Of a stretch of 64,000 nucleotides of DNA, positions 1 through 8,761 are shown in pieces. The notes below the pieces were generated by a model, which ran no database searches, was not told the DNA's origin, and saw nothing but the letters and a program-made list of their open reading frames with translations. Numbering within the stretch: position 1 is the first letter of the stretch; every line of letters begins with the position of its first letter. The position numbers and the translations under genes are program-made. The DNA is from Sulfitobacter noctilucae (GTDB taxonomy: Bacteria > Pseudomonadota > Alphaproteobacteria > Rhodobacterales > Rhodobacteraceae), in the NCBI RefSeq assembly GCF_000622365.1, contig NZ_JASC01000004.1, positions 62,001-126,000 of the forward strand. The letters run 5' to 3'.

Positions 1-1885
1 CGCGCGTCGCCTTGGGACTGACCGCGACTGTTGACGTGGGGGCCAGCGTGGACAGATCGAACTTTGGCCGCTTGCCCGTTACAGCAGAGCGCAGATTGAT
101 GATCCGCCGTGTGCCGTTTTTCAGCAGCCTGCCGAAGGTCGCCTGATAGGCGGTGTCGAAGGCGGCCTCAACTTCGGCCTTGGTGGGCAGTGTCACTTTA
201 CCATCCTTCACTTCAACGCTCAGCGGGACAGAAACCGTATGCGTCTGCCCGACATAGGCCATGTCCAACTCGAACCCGACCTCGCGTGCTTCGAAGGTGG
301 TGCGAGCGGCATCCAGCAAGGCCATACCACCATCCGTGTGATCTTGCATGAACTGCGCCAATGCGGCTTCATCCAGCGTCGAGACCAGTGTGTTCACCGT
401 CTGCACAAAATCCTGCCGCATGTCGGCAATGACGCACCCCATTGCGGAAGTTACACCGGGATATCGGGGAACAATTGCACTGGCGATGCCGACCTCTGCC
501 AGCATGGCCCCAGCATGCAGCGCACCGCCGCCTCCGAAGGGCATGAAGGCAAAGCGTTTTGGGTCAAAGCCGCGCTCAATGCTGACCAGACGGATCGCTC
601 CGGCCATGCGGGAATTGGCGACCTTCAGGATTGCCTCGGCCGCCGCCAGCGTGTCTAACCCCAGCGGTTGGCCCACATGCACATCAATTGCCTTTTTTGC
701 AGCCTCCACGTCCAGCCGCTCCAGCTTGCCGCCGATGGGGTTTTCCGGATCAATCCGGCCCAGCACCACATTAGCGTCCGTCACCGTGGGGCGATCATTG
801 CCCAGACCGTAGGCCACCGGCCCGGGATCCGATCCGGCGCTTTCGGGGCCGATGTTCAGCAAGCCGCCTTTGTCCACCCAAGCAATGGAACCGCCACCCG
901 CGCCGATTGTGGTAATCTCGATCATCGGCGCACGGACGACCATGCCAAAATCGATGGCGGTTTGCGGCGACAGCATCGATTTGCCTTCGGAGATCAAGGA
1001 CACATCAAAGCTGGTGCCGCCCATGTCACCTGTGATGACATTGTCGAAGCCAGCGGTGGACGCAATGTAGGCCGCCGCGATGACACCCGCAGCAGGGCCA
1101 GAGAGCGCCGTGCGTACCGGCAGGCGGCAGGCAGTGTCCACCGCCATCACGCCGCCGTTCGACTGCACGATCATGAACTCACCGTCAAAGCCGCCCTTTT
1201 TGAGGGCCGCTTCCAACCGGCCCAGATAGCCGGAAACCTCGGGTTGCAGATAGGCGTTAAGAGCGGTGGTGGAAAAGCGTTCAAACTCACGGATTTCCGG
1301 CAGGATTTCCGAGGATGCCGATACATGGGGGTTGGGCCAAATCTCGCGCACCGCCGCCACAGCATGTGCTTCGTTTTCGGGGTTGGCATAGGCGTTGGCA
1401 AAGAGGATCGACACCGCCGCGCAGCCGTCTTCCATCAATTGCTGCGCCGCGTTGCGCACAGCTTCCAGATCGACGGGTGTGCGGATATCGCCGCTCGCCA
1501 AGGTCCGCTCCGGCACTTCCAACCGGTTTCGGCGGTCCACCACCGGCTCGAAATCGCCGCGCAGCCCCCATGTGCGGGGCCGGTCGCGGCGGCGCATTTC
1601 CAGCACGTCGCGCAGGCCTTCGGTGCAGATCACGCCTGTCTTGGCACCCTTGCGTTCCAGCAGCGCGTTGGTGCCGGCCGTGGTTCCGTGCACCACCACA
1701 GAGATCTCTGATAGGTCCGCGACCTCGCGCCGGATGCCGTCCAGAAACCCGCCCGATTGGTCGGGCCGCGTTGTCGGCACCTTGGCGACCGCTGCCGTGC
1801 CATCAGCCTCGTTCAGCACGAAAACATCCGTAAAGGTGCCGCCCACATCAACACCGATCATGCGGCCCTTGCTTACTGCGCTCAT
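1..1885 (-). CDS. hyuA: Hydantoinase A / oxoprolinase alpha-type subunit (partial, 3' end off window)
   Basis: N-terminal 628 residues of an ATP-dependent hydantoinase/oxoprolinase A subunit; the C-terminus lies beyond base 1. The reading starts MSAVSKGRMIGVDVGGTFTD, the acetate-kinase-like phosphate-binding loop of the family. Further in come an SGPAAGVIAA stretch, DMGGTSFDVSL and IGAGGGSIAWVD, all typical of HyuA. The family uses ATP to open cyclic amides or to carboxylate ketones together with HyuB. The start ATG at 1885 overlaps the hyuB stop in an ATGA junction, so the two are translationally coupled. It is the last visible gene of a minus-strand unit with hyuB and a tautomerase/SnoaL fusion. 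The substrate cannot be read from sequence; hydantoin, N-methylhydantoin, oxoproline or a ketone are all possible. Confidence 0.9.
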   Translation of the reverse strand, partial: MSAVSKGRMIGVDVGGTFTDVFVLNEADGTAAVAKVPTTRPDQSGGFLDGIRREVADLSEISVVVHGTTAGTNALLERKGAKTGVICTEGLRDVLEMRRRDRPRTWGLRGDFEPVVDRRNRLEVPERTLASGDIRTPVDLEAVRNAAQQLMEDGCAAVSILFANAYANPENEAHAVAAVREIWPNPHVSASSEILPEIREFERFSTTALNAYLQPEVSGYLGRLEAALKKGGFDGEFMIVQSNGGVMAVDTACRLPVRTALSGPAAGVIAAAYIASTAGFDNVITGDMGGTSFDVSLISEGKSMLSPQTAIDFGMVVRAPMIEITTIGAGGGSIAWVDKGGLLNIGPESAGSDPGPVAYGLGNDRPTVTDANVVLGRIDPENPIGGKLERLDVEAAKKAIDVHVGQPLGLDTLAAAEAILKVANSRMAGAIRLVSIERGFDPKRFAFMPFGGGGALHAGAMLAEVGIASAIVPRYPGVTSAMGCVIADMRQDFVQTVNTLVSTLDEAALAQFMQDHTDGGMALLDAARTTFEAREVGFELDMAYVGQTHTVSVPLSVEVKDGKVTLPTKAEVEAAFDTAYQATFGRLLKNGTRRIINLRSAVTGKRPKFDLSTLAPTSTVAVSPKATR

Positions 1886-3591
1886 TGGTCTGCCTCCCGC
1901 CATGCGGTGCCATAGGTTTCATCTGCCTTGGTATCTGTCATCAGCCCCCGCGCCACATCGCGAGCGATAGCGCTTGCCGCGCGGTCCGCTGTCGCGCCGT
2001 ATCCGCCGCCACCGGGGGTTTCCAGCCGCACAGCCTGCCCCTGCTTCAACTTGATACCGCGCATCTTCGAGGCCAATGGCGGGCTGTCCCAGCCGTCGTC
2101 CTGTTCAAAATGAAAGACATTCATTGCCGCGTCGCCGCCACCCGCAATTCCTTTGGGCGCAAAGCGACCGCGTTCGCCAAACAGAAACGCCTCGGCACCA
2201 TTCTTCTCCAGCACTTCAATTTCGTAGGTGGCACCCACCCCGCCGCGATGCGCACCTGTGCCGGCGCTATCAGGCCGCAGTGCCCATTGCCGGAACATCA
2301 CGGGATAGGCCGCTTCCAGAATTTCCATCGGCGGGATCGTCGCGGTCGAAATGGGCGCATTGCCGTGGTTCAAACCGTCACTTTCTGGAGAGCCGCCGTG
2401 GCCGCCCCCGTAAAAGCTGAACATCACCCAGGGCTGCCCGTTGCTGCGCTTGCCTGCAATCGAAAGGGCGTTGATCGTGCCATAGGCATTGGCCACCACG
2501 CGGTCCGGTGCCGCACCTGCAAAGGCACAGAACACCACGTCGATCATCCGCAGGATCGTTTCGGTATAACCACCAGTCGGAGCGGGAAATTCCGCCGACA
2601 AAAGCGAGCCTTCGGGTACAACCACATTGATTGGGCGCATCACGCCTGCGTTGGCGGGCAGGCTGGGAAAGATATGTTTGATCGCCACATAGGCCGTCGC
2701 CACAGTGGTTGGCAGCGCGATGTTCACGGGCCCCGCGCATTGTGGCGCTGATCCGGTGAAATCAAGCGTCATCGTATCGTCCTTGATCTCAAGCGCGACC
2801 TTGATCTTCAGCGGCTCATCCACGATGCCATCGTTGTCCAGAAAATCCTCCGCCTCCCAGCGGCCATCCGGCAGCCCCTCCAGCTCCGAGCGCATCAACG
2901 CTTCGGCGCGGTGGCCCAGCGCCTCAAGTGCCCCACTCACCGTTTCGGCCCCGTATTCATCCAGCAGTTCGTCCATCCGCCGGATGCCTAGATCAAGCGC
3001 GCCCATCTGGCCGTTCAGATCGCCCATCGCTGATTGCGGCAGGCGGGTGTTGCGTAGCAGGATGTCGATGATGTCCTGATTGGTCTTGCCTGCACTGGCC
3101 AGCTTGACGGGCGGCAGGACAAAGGCCTCCTGAAAGACTTCGGTCGCGGCAGGGTTGTAGTTGCCGGGCACGTTACCGCCCACATCGTGCCAATGGCCGA
3201 CCGACGCCAGATAGCAGAACAGCTTACCATCGCGAAAGTAGGGGCGCACCAGCCGCATGTCGCTGAGGTGCGTACCGCCGATATGGGCATCATTGAAAAT
3301 ATAGATGTCACCGTCGGCCAGATCACCATCGGCGGCGGCCTTTTCGATCACAGCCTGTACGGCAAATGACATCACGCCGACGAAAATCGGCAGGCCGGAC
3401 TTACCCTGCACCAGCGTATCGCCGGACACCGCGTGATACAGCCCATGACTGGCGTCATGCGCTTCGGCGATGATGGGGTTGAAGGCAGCACGGAACAAGG
3501 TCGCGTCCATTTCATCGGCGATCTGCTCCATCCGGCCTGACAGGACAGAGAGCGTGATTGGATCAATCTGCGGTTTCGCTTCGGTGCTCAT
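1882..3591 (-). CDS. hyuB: Hydantoinase B / oxoprolinase beta-type subunit
   Basis: 569 residues, a normal length for the HyuB family. Family features seen are MEQIADEMDATLFRAAFNPI near the N-terminus, FNDAHIGGTHLSD, a GHWHDVGG metal-site-like stretch, SFYGGGHGG, and the C-terminal ETPGGGGYG motif. HyuB pairs with HyuA in ATP-dependent opening of cyclic amides or in acetone-carboxylase-like chemistry, in the cytoplasm. The gene overlaps its neighbours by ATGA junctions on both sides (tautomerase fusion upstream, hyuA downstream), so the three form one tight operon. A second HyuB at 17747-19456 has exactly the same length but clearly different sequence. Substrate unknown. Confidence 0.92.
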   Translation of the reverse strand: MSTEAKPQIDPITLSVLSGRMEQIADEMDATLFRAAFNPIIAEAHDASHGLYHAVSGDTLVQGKSGLPIFVGVMSFAVQAVIEKAAADGDLADGDIYIFNDAHIGGTHLSDMRLVRPYFRDGKLFCYLASVGHWHDVGGNVPGNYNPAATEVFQEAFVLPPVKLASAGKTNQDIIDILLRNTRLPQSAMGDLNGQMGALDLGIRRMDELLDEYGAETVSGALEALGHRAEALMRSELEGLPDGRWEAEDFLDNDGIVDEPLKIKVALEIKDDTMTLDFTGSAPQCAGPVNIALPTTVATAYVAIKHIFPSLPANAGVMRPINVVVPEGSLLSAEFPAPTGGYTETILRMIDVVFCAFAGAAPDRVVANAYGTINALSIAGKRSNGQPWVMFSFYGGGHGGSPESDGLNHGNAPISTATIPPMEILEAAYPVMFRQWALRPDSAGTGAHRGGVGATYEIEVLEKNGAEAFLFGERGRFAPKGIAGGGDAAMNVFHFEQDDGWDSPPLASKMRGIKLKQGQAVRLETPGGGGYGATADRAASAIARDVARGLMTDTKADETYGTAWREADQ

Positions 3592-4154
3592 ACGTTTGCC
3601 TTTACCTCTGCCATGTCGTTCCAGACATCTTGATGTGTGATTTTGCCGTCGATGATTTCGAAGCGGTCAATGAAGCGGATGCCATCAAAGGTTGTGCCGT
3701 CCAGCCAGACGCCATGCAATATGCCGCGCGCATAGACTACGGCGGCGGCCCCTTCGGATTGCATTGCGTCAAACCCTTCGTAGGTTTTCGCGACCGATTT
3801 ATAGCGCGGCTTGGACCATGCGATCAGCTCAGAGAGCCGGGTCATCGGGGCGGCACCGGGAAACTGCATTGCAAAATCAGGGGCCAGCATCGCCTCCGCG
3901 GCCCCAAGATCACGCTGCTCCATCGCTGAAAGATAGGTCCGAACGACCGCGACCGGATCGGGCAGCGCTGCGGCCCCTTTGCGCGTGGTGCGCCCCCGGT
4001 AATAATGATCGGATTCCATTTCGTGCATCATGATGGTGACGGCGTCCGGCGGCGCTGGCAAAACAAGACGGACCGCATCGGTCAAAGCCTCGCCAAGACG
4101 GCGCTTGTCATCGGCGGTATAGCCTTTCAGGATATGCAGTTCGACAATCGGCAT
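3588..4154 (-). CDS. Tautomerase (4-OT-like) fused to SnoaL/NTF2-like domain
   Basis: 188 residues. Residues 1-60 (MPIVELHILKGYTADDKRRL) match the 4-oxalocrotonate tautomerase family, with the catalytic proline at position 2 exposed after Met removal. Residues about 65-188 (VVRTYLSAMEQRDLGAAEAM to the end) look like an alpha+beta SnoaL/NTF2 cone domain. The start at 4154 was chosen over an in-frame ATG at 4169 because it places Pro at residue 2 and has GGGGAGG 4 bases upstream. It is first in the operon with hyuB and hyuA, divergent from a GntR regulator. The fusion suggests enol-keto isomerisation of a ring-opened or cyclic intermediate, but the substrate is inference only. Confidence 0.8.
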   Translation of the reverse strand: MPIVELHILKGYTADDKRRLGEALTDAVRLVLPAPPDAVTIMMHEMESDHYYRGRTTRKGAAALPDPVAVVRTYLSAMEQRDLGAAEAMLAPDFAMQFPGAAPMTRLSELIAWSKPRYKSVAKTYEGFDAMQSEGAAAVVYARGILHGVWLDGTTFDGIRFIDRFEIIDGKITHQDVWNDMAEVKANV

Positions 4155-4174
4155 CACACCTCCCCTCACAAGTT

Positions 4175-4190
4175 GTATTATTTATAATAC
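4175..4190. promoter_or_regulatory. Inverted repeat, candidate GntR operator
   Basis: GTATTATTTATAATAC: two perfect 7-base arms around TT, in the AT-rich gap between the divergent tautomerase-hyuBA and gntR-leuCD-TRAP units. GntR/HutC regulators bind short palindromes of this size beside their own gene, so it is the natural site for the adjacent regulator. It lies 21 bases upstream of the tautomerase start. Binding is inferred, not shown. Confidence 0.55.
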
Positions 4191-4275
4191 CAGATGCAGG
4201 ATATTGTGAATACATTATCTTGCATTTCTAGGATTCGCCGATAATGTGAAATGGAACCGAAGGGAGATTGATTTC

Positions 4276-5079
4276 GTGAACGGGGCGGCACCATCCAGAT
4301 TGCCAGAAGGCGCCAAGGCGCAGCGCGTCTACCTGTCCTTGCGCGATCAGATCACTGGCGGGGCGCTTGCCTCGGGTGACAGTCTTCCGGGCGAACAACG
4401 GCTGGCCGAAAGCTTTGGCGTGTCGCGTGTCACTGTGCGCCGGGCACTTGATGCGCTGGCGGGCACCGGGTTGATCGACAGGAGGGCGGGCAGCGGTACA
4501 GTCGTGCGAGACAGAGGTGGCGCGGAGATGCCCGTGGCGATGAACCTCGCCACGCTGATGCCGCAACTGGTCGAGATGGGGCACAGCACTACGGCGCGGC
4601 TGTTGGCGTTTTCCTATGGTACAGCACCTGAATTTGTCGCTCGTTCGATGGAGCTGGAAGCGGATGCGGACATCCAGATCGCCATCCGCGTGCGCAGCGC
4701 CGATGACACGCCGTTTTCGCATCTCACCACCTATGTCCCGGCCAATATCGCCCGCAATTACTCGGAGGACGATCTCGCCAACCATCCGCTTTTCACCTTG
4801 CTGGAACGCAGCGGGGTCGAGATCGCTCATGCCCATCAATCGGTGACAGCCACGCTTGCCGGACCCGAGGTTGCAGAGGCATTGAACGTCGCTGTGGGCA
4901 CTGCGCTCTTGTCGCTCAAACGGGTGGTGCGGGATGTGGATGGCAAAGGGGTCGAATACCTCTCGGCGCTTTACCGGCCCGATATGTTCCGGCTTGAGAT
5001 GCCGCTGACCCGCGTTGGCACAGGGGCCGGGCGCCATTGGGAACCCGCCATCGGCAAAGACGGCGAGGCATCGGAATGA
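4276..5079 (+). CDS. GntR-family transcriptional regulator (HutC/UTRA type)
   Basis: About 267 residues. A winged helix-turn-helix lies at roughly residues 15-80 (RVYLSLRDQITGGALASGD, then SFGVSRVTVRRALDALAGTG), followed by a UTRA effector domain with NLATLMPQ and a C-terminal LYRPDMFRLEM strand. A GTG start at 4276 is preferred because AGGGAG sits 9 bases upstream; another GTG at 4246 would add ten residues with no ribosome site. The gene is divergent from the hyuBA operon and couples to the LeuC-like gene by an ATGA overlap, so it is co-transcribed with the enzymes and transporter it probably controls. Effector unknown, likely the module's substrate or an intermediate. Confidence 0.88.
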   Translation: MNGAAPSRLPEGAKAQRVYLSLRDQITGGALASGDSLPGEQRLAESFGVSRVTVRRALDALAGTGLIDRRAGSGTVVRDRGGAEMPVAMNLATLMPQLVEMGHSTTARLLAFSYGTAPEFVARSMELEADADIQIAIRVRSADDTPFSHLTTYVPANIARNYSEDDLANHPLFTLLERSGVEIAHAHQSVTATLAGPEVAEALNVAVGTALLSLKRVVRDVDGKGVEYLSALYRPDMFRLEMPLTRVGTGAGRHWEPAIGKDGEASE

Positions 5080-6482
5080 CCGCGCCGCTCACGCTTCTGG
5101 ACCGCTTGTGGTCAGCGCATGAGGTGCTGCGCCGTGAGGATGGCACTTCGCTCTTGTGGGTGGACCGGCACTTGGTGCACGAAGGATCGCACCATGCCTT
5201 TGCCAAGCTTGCCGCACGTAAAGCAGCCGTGGCAGAGCCTGCACTGACCTTTGGTGTTGTGGATCACTATGCGCCCACACGGGGCCGCGAAGGCGCGATG
5301 GCTCCCGATGTGGCCCGCATGATCGACACGCTACGGCGCAATGCGGACCAGCACGGCATCCGCCTGTTCGATCTGATGGACCCTGCGCAGGGGATCGTTC
5401 ATGTGATCGGGCCGGAACAGGGGCTGACCCTCCCCGGACTGTTGATCAACTGCGGCGACAGTCATACGTCAACACACGGCGCCTTTGGCGCTTTGGCCTT
5501 TGGCATCGGTGCCACCGAGGTTGCTCATGTCCTTAGCACCCAGACGATCTGGCAGAAAAAGCCGGATGCGATGCGGATCACGGTGGAGGGTGCGCTGGGA
5601 CCGGGCGTATCGGCCAAGGACATCGCCTTGCATTGGATCGCCCGTCTGGGGACAGGCGGCGCGCAAGGTTTTGCGGTCGAATATGCCGGATCAGCGGTGC
5701 GTGACCTGAGCATGGAAGGACGCATGACTCTGTGCAACCTCTCTATCGAGGGCGGTGCACGGTTTGGGATGATCGCACCGGATGACACAACCTTCGCGTA
5801 TCTCAAGGGGCGTCCCCATGCGCCAAAGGGTATAGCATGGGACGATGCCTGTGCCGATTGGTCGAAACACCGCAGCGATCCGGATGCCGCATTCACCCGT
5901 GAGGTGCATATCGACGCGGCCCAGATCGCGCCGACCGTCACATGGGGCACCAGCCCCGAACAGGCCGTTCCCGTCGATGCCGATATACCAACCCCCGCCG
6001 CGTTAGAGGCGGACAAGGCCAAGGCAGCCAGCGCAGCGCTTGAGTACATGGGGCTGACAGCTGGCAAGCCGATTGCGGGCACGCCGGTGGATCAGGTGTT
6101 TATCGGGTCCTGCACCAATGGCCGCATTGAAGATTTGCGGGCCGCCGGGGCTGTATTGACGGGTCGCCGCGCGAAAGTGCCCGGCATCGTTTCTCCCGGT
6201 TCTGCCAAGGTCAAGGCGCAGGCGGAAGCCGAAGGGTTGGACCGCATCTTTATCGAGGCAGGTCTCGAATGGGTCGCTTCGGGCTGTTCGATGTGCGTTG
6301 GAATGAACGGGGATCTGGTTGAGTCCGGAAAGCGCTGTGCCTCTTCCACCAACCGCAACTTTCGCGGACGGCAGGGGCGCGGGGCGCGCACGCATCTGAT
6401 GTCGCCTGCAATGGTTGCCGCCGCCGCCGTAACTGGAGCAATCACCGATGTACGCCCGATGCTGCAAGGACGGGCGGCGTGA
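5076..6482 (+). CDS. LeuC-like dehydratase large subunit (aconitase family)
   Basis: 468 residues, the usual size for the 3-isopropylmalate dehydratase/homoaconitase large subunit. Three iron-sulfur cysteines are seen in FIGSCTNGRIEDL and GCSMCVGMNGD, with the substrate-site NRNFRGRQG and INCGDSHTSTHGAFG. The start ATG at 5076 overlaps the gntR stop; a longer reading from 5037 is only upstream frame. With the small subunit it should isomerise or dehydrate a 2-hydroxy di- or tricarboxylate. Position behind a GntR regulator and before a TRAP importer points to a catabolic paralogue (such as a dimethylmalate- or methylmalate-type dehydratase) rather than leucine biosynthesis; that is inference. 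NCBI-style annotation would probably be leuC. Confidence 0.85.
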   Translation: MTAPLTLLDRLWSAHEVLRREDGTSLLWVDRHLVHEGSHHAFAKLAARKAAVAEPALTFGVVDHYAPTRGREGAMAPDVARMIDTLRRNADQHGIRLFDLMDPAQGIVHVIGPEQGLTLPGLLINCGDSHTSTHGAFGALAFGIGATEVAHVLSTQTIWQKKPDAMRITVEGALGPGVSAKDIALHWIARLGTGGAQGFAVEYAGSAVRDLSMEGRMTLCNLSIEGGARFGMIAPDDTTFAYLKGRPHAPKGIAWDDACADWSKHRSDPDAAFTREVHIDAAQIAPTVTWGTSPEQAVPVDADIPTPAALEADKAKAASAALEYMGLTAGKPIAGTPVDQVFIGSCTNGRIEDLRAAGAVLTGRRAKVPGIVSPGSAKVKAQAEAEGLDRIFIEAGLEWVASGCSMCVGMNGDLVESGKRCASSTNRNFRGRQGRGARTHLMSPAMVAAAAVTGAITDVRPMLQGRAA

Positions 6483-7093
6483 TGGCGGGCTGGAGCACAT
6501 ATCGCGGGTCTGCGGTATCCTTGCCGCTTGCCAACGTCGATACCGATCAGCTGATCCCCGCGCGGTTCATGTCCGCACCGCGCAGCGAGGGCTATGGTAA
6601 GTTTCTGCTGCACGACATGCGCCGGGATGATAGCGGCGCAGACAGCGCAGATTTCGTTCTGAACCGTCACCAAGAGGCAGGCGTCCTCGTCGCGGGGCGC
6701 AATTTCGGCAGCGGATCATCGCGCGAAGCTGCGGTCTATGCATTGGTGGATGCAGGCTTTCGCGCTGTGATCGCGCCGGCCTTTGGCGACATATTTGCCA
6801 GCAATGCGGTGAACAACGGATTGCTGCCCGCACAGGTCACCGCCGAAGATGCCGAGGTTCTGCACGCCACACTTGGCAAGGACTGCGCCGAGATGACCAT
6901 CGACCTTGAAACGGGCGTCATGACCCTTGGCAACCGCTCGATTCCGTTCCAGCTGCGCGACAGCTGGCGCACCAAACTGATCAACGGTTGGGATGACATC
7001 GACCTGACGCTGCACCACGCTGGCGCCATCGCAGCGTACAAAGACAAACGACATTCGCAAACGCCCTGGGCCTGGCCCAGCGCTGCAGATTAA
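6482..7093 (+). CDS. LeuD-like dehydratase small subunit
   Basis: 203 residues. The swivelling small-subunit domain is marked by NVDTDQLIPARFM, GRNFGSGSSREAAVYAL and AVIAPAFGDIFASNAVNNG. It partners the adjacent large subunit; the two overlap at TGATG. The ATG at 6482 follows an in-frame GTG at 6479; AAGGA at 6466-6470 could serve either. Like the large subunit it is probably a catabolic paralogue because of its regulator and transporter neighbours. Confidence 0.86.
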   Translation: MAGWSTYRGSAVSLPLANVDTDQLIPARFMSAPRSEGYGKFLLHDMRRDDSGADSADFVLNRHQEAGVLVAGRNFGSGSSREAAVYALVDAGFRAVIAPAFGDIFASNAVNNGLLPAQVTAEDAEVLHATLGKDCAEMTIDLETGVMTLGNRSIPFQLRDSWRTKLINGWDDIDLTLHHAGAIAAYKDKRHSQTPWAWPSAAD

Positions 7094-7120
7094 GACCAGC
7101 CGGCCCAGCGTCGGCACACC

Positions 7121-7140
7121 CGGGCAAAGGGAGTTGCCCG
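7121..7140 (+). other. Short stem-loop between leuD-like gene and dctP
   Basis: Perfect 7-base arms CGGGCAA and TTGCCCG around a six-base loop, 28 bases after the leuD-like stop. There is no T run after it, so it is not an intrinsic terminator. It could be an mRNA-processing or stability element ahead of the receptor gene. Confidence 0.35.
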
Positions 7141-7185
7141 TCACCAAAAGCCGCAGCACAGCGGCACCAACAGGAAGGAAGAAAA

Positions 7186-8190
7186 ATGAAAATGAATATT
7201 CTGGGCGGCTTTATCGCCGGATCGACATTGGTGGCCAGCGCCGCCTATGCCGAAGACACTGTAACGGCGGTCCACGCCTTTCCCGAAACGCTGATCTATA
7301 CGCAGAGCTTTCTGTCCTTTGTGGACAAGGTGAACGAGGCCGGTAAAGGCGTCGTACAGATCGAAGTGCGCGGCGGGCCAGAGGCCATCGGCATGTTCCA
7401 GCAGCCCGATGCGGTGCGCGACGGGATCGTCGACATGGTCTATACCCCCGGCTCATTCTACGGTGGTGCGCTGCCCGAGAAAGACGCGATGGTGACGTCG
7501 AACCTGACCGCCATCGAGACCCGCGAGAATGGTGGCATCGCGCTGATCGACGAAATCCATCAAGAGAAAATGGGTCTGAAATACCTCGGTTGGTTTGATT
7601 CCGGTGTCTGCTACAACCTATGGACCCGTGATGAGCCCACGTTCGATGCCGATGGCAACCTCGACGTTGATGGTCTGAAGCTGCGCGGCAACAACGTCTA
7701 TAACGCGTTCTTTACCAACTACCTCGGCGCACAGGTCATCGATCTGCCAACAGGCGAAGTATACTCCGCGCTTCAACGTGGCGTGGTGGACGCGACAGGC
7801 TGGACCCAGATCGGTTTGATCGATCTTAAGTGGAACGAGTTCCTCAACTACCGGATCGAACCGTGTTTCTTCTCCACCGACCTTGGCGTCATCGTGAACA
7901 ACGAAAAGTGGGAGAGCCTGTCGGACGAGTCCAAGCAGATCCTGCAGGACGTGGCGATCCAGCACGAGAAAGACAGCGTCGAAGCCTTGCGCACCAAGCG
8001 GGACGAAGATTTTGCAGCCCTTGAAGAAGCGGGAATGAAGGTTGTGACGCTGGAAGGCGAAGCAGGCGCCAACTATCTGGCTGCGGCCCGTGAAAAGACA
8101 TGGGAGCGGATGAAGGAAGTCATGGCCGAACAGCCTGGCGGCACTGACAACTATGACCGTCTGGTTGAGCTGTTCTACAAGCTCGATTGA
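7186..8190 (+). CDS. dctP: TRAP transporter solute-binding protein (DctP family)
   Basis: 334 residues with a signal peptide (MKMNILGGFIAGSTLVASAAYA then EDT), so periplasmic. The DctP fold is indicated by LKLRGNNVYNAFFTNYLGAQ with the conserved arginine that grips the ligand carboxylate, and by LPTGEVYSALQRGVVDATGW. The ribosome site GGAAGGAAG lies just before the ATG. It binds an organic acid and hands it to DctQM encoded next. A stem-loop after the stop may raise its level over the permeases. Ligand unknown; the neighbouring dehydratase suggests a hydroxy or dicarboxylic acid. Confidence 0.92.
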   Translation: MKMNILGGFIAGSTLVASAAYAEDTVTAVHAFPETLIYTQSFLSFVDKVNEAGKGVVQIEVRGGPEAIGMFQQPDAVRDGIVDMVYTPGSFYGGALPEKDAMVTSNLTAIETRENGGIALIDEIHQEKMGLKYLGWFDSGVCYNLWTRDEPTFDADGNLDVDGLKLRGNNVYNAFFTNYLGAQVIDLPTGEVYSALQRGVVDATGWTQIGLIDLKWNEFLNYRIEPCFFSTDLGVIVNNEKWESLSDESKQILQDVAIQHEKDSVEALRTKRDEDFAALEEAGMKVVTLEGEAGANYLAAAREKTWERMKEVMAEQPGGTDNYDRLVELFYKLD

Positions 8191-8208
8191 TCGAATAACG
8201 ACACTGGG

Positions 8209-8234
8209 GGGCCTGCCAAACCGGCGGGCCCTTT
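8209..8234 (+). other. Intercistronic stem-loop between dctP and dctQ
   Basis: Nine-base-pair stem (GGGCCTGCC with GGCGGGCCC, one G-T pair) and five-base loop AAACC, followed by CTTTATC. It sits 18 bases past the dctP stop. The short T run makes it a leaky terminator or a 3' stability element, which would give more receptor than permease. Confidence 0.6.
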
Positions 8235-8254
8235 ATCTATAAAAGGCAGGCAGC

Positions 8255-8761
8255 ATGACAGCGATCAGCAGAACCTACACGGCACTTCTTTATGCGATGG
8301 CGATTGTGTCGGGGGCCACTTTGGTCTGGCTGATGGTATCGGTCATTGCCTCGGTCACGATGCGAAATCTGGGGCTGCAACCGGCGGCCTGGCTCTTCAC
8401 CTCCGCAGAATACGGCATTCTTTACATGACGATGCTGGGTGCCCCGTGGCTGGTCCGCGAAAAAGGGCATGTGCACATCGAACTGGTCACAGCCGCCCTT
8501 CCTGAAGTGTTGCGCCGCATCGTCAGCCGGGTTGTAGCGGCGGCCTGCGTGCTGGTCTGTGTGATCCTCGCGTGGAAAGGGGCTGACCTGTTTCTGACCA
8601 ATATCGAACGCGGGGATTTTGACACGCGGGCCTATTACTATCCCCGCTGGCTACTGACCATCGCCTTCCCGCTCAGCTTTGGCATCATGGCGATCGAATT
8701 TTCCCGCTTTTTGTTTGGCCGCGACCTGATGCATTCAGGCGAAGCAGGGATTCACGAATAA
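8255..8761 (+). CDS. dctQ: TRAP transporter small permease (DctQ family)
   Basis: 168 residues with four hydrophobic segments, roughly at residues 10-35, 48-66, 88-110 and 130-150, the usual DctQ topology. It forms the inner-membrane permease with DctM. It follows dctP by 64 bases containing a stem-loop, and its stop TAA overlaps the dctM start (TAATG). Confidence 0.9.
   Translation: MTAISRTYTALLYAMAIVSGATLVWLMVSVIASVTMRNLGLQPAAWLFTSAEYGILYMTMLGAPWLVREKGHVHIELVTAALPEVLRRIVSRVVAAACVLVCVILAWKGADLFLTNIERGDFDTRAYYYPRWLLTIAFPLSFGIMAIEFSRFLFGRDLMHSGEAGIHE

Noticed and set aside
668..1711. 347-residue open frame on the plus strand at the left edge
   Set aside because: Antisense to hyuA, which reads through with strong family motifs to the window edge.
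4246..4275. GTG start ten codons upstream for the GntR gene
   Set aside because: No ribosome site there; GTG at 4276 has AGGGAG at correct spacing.
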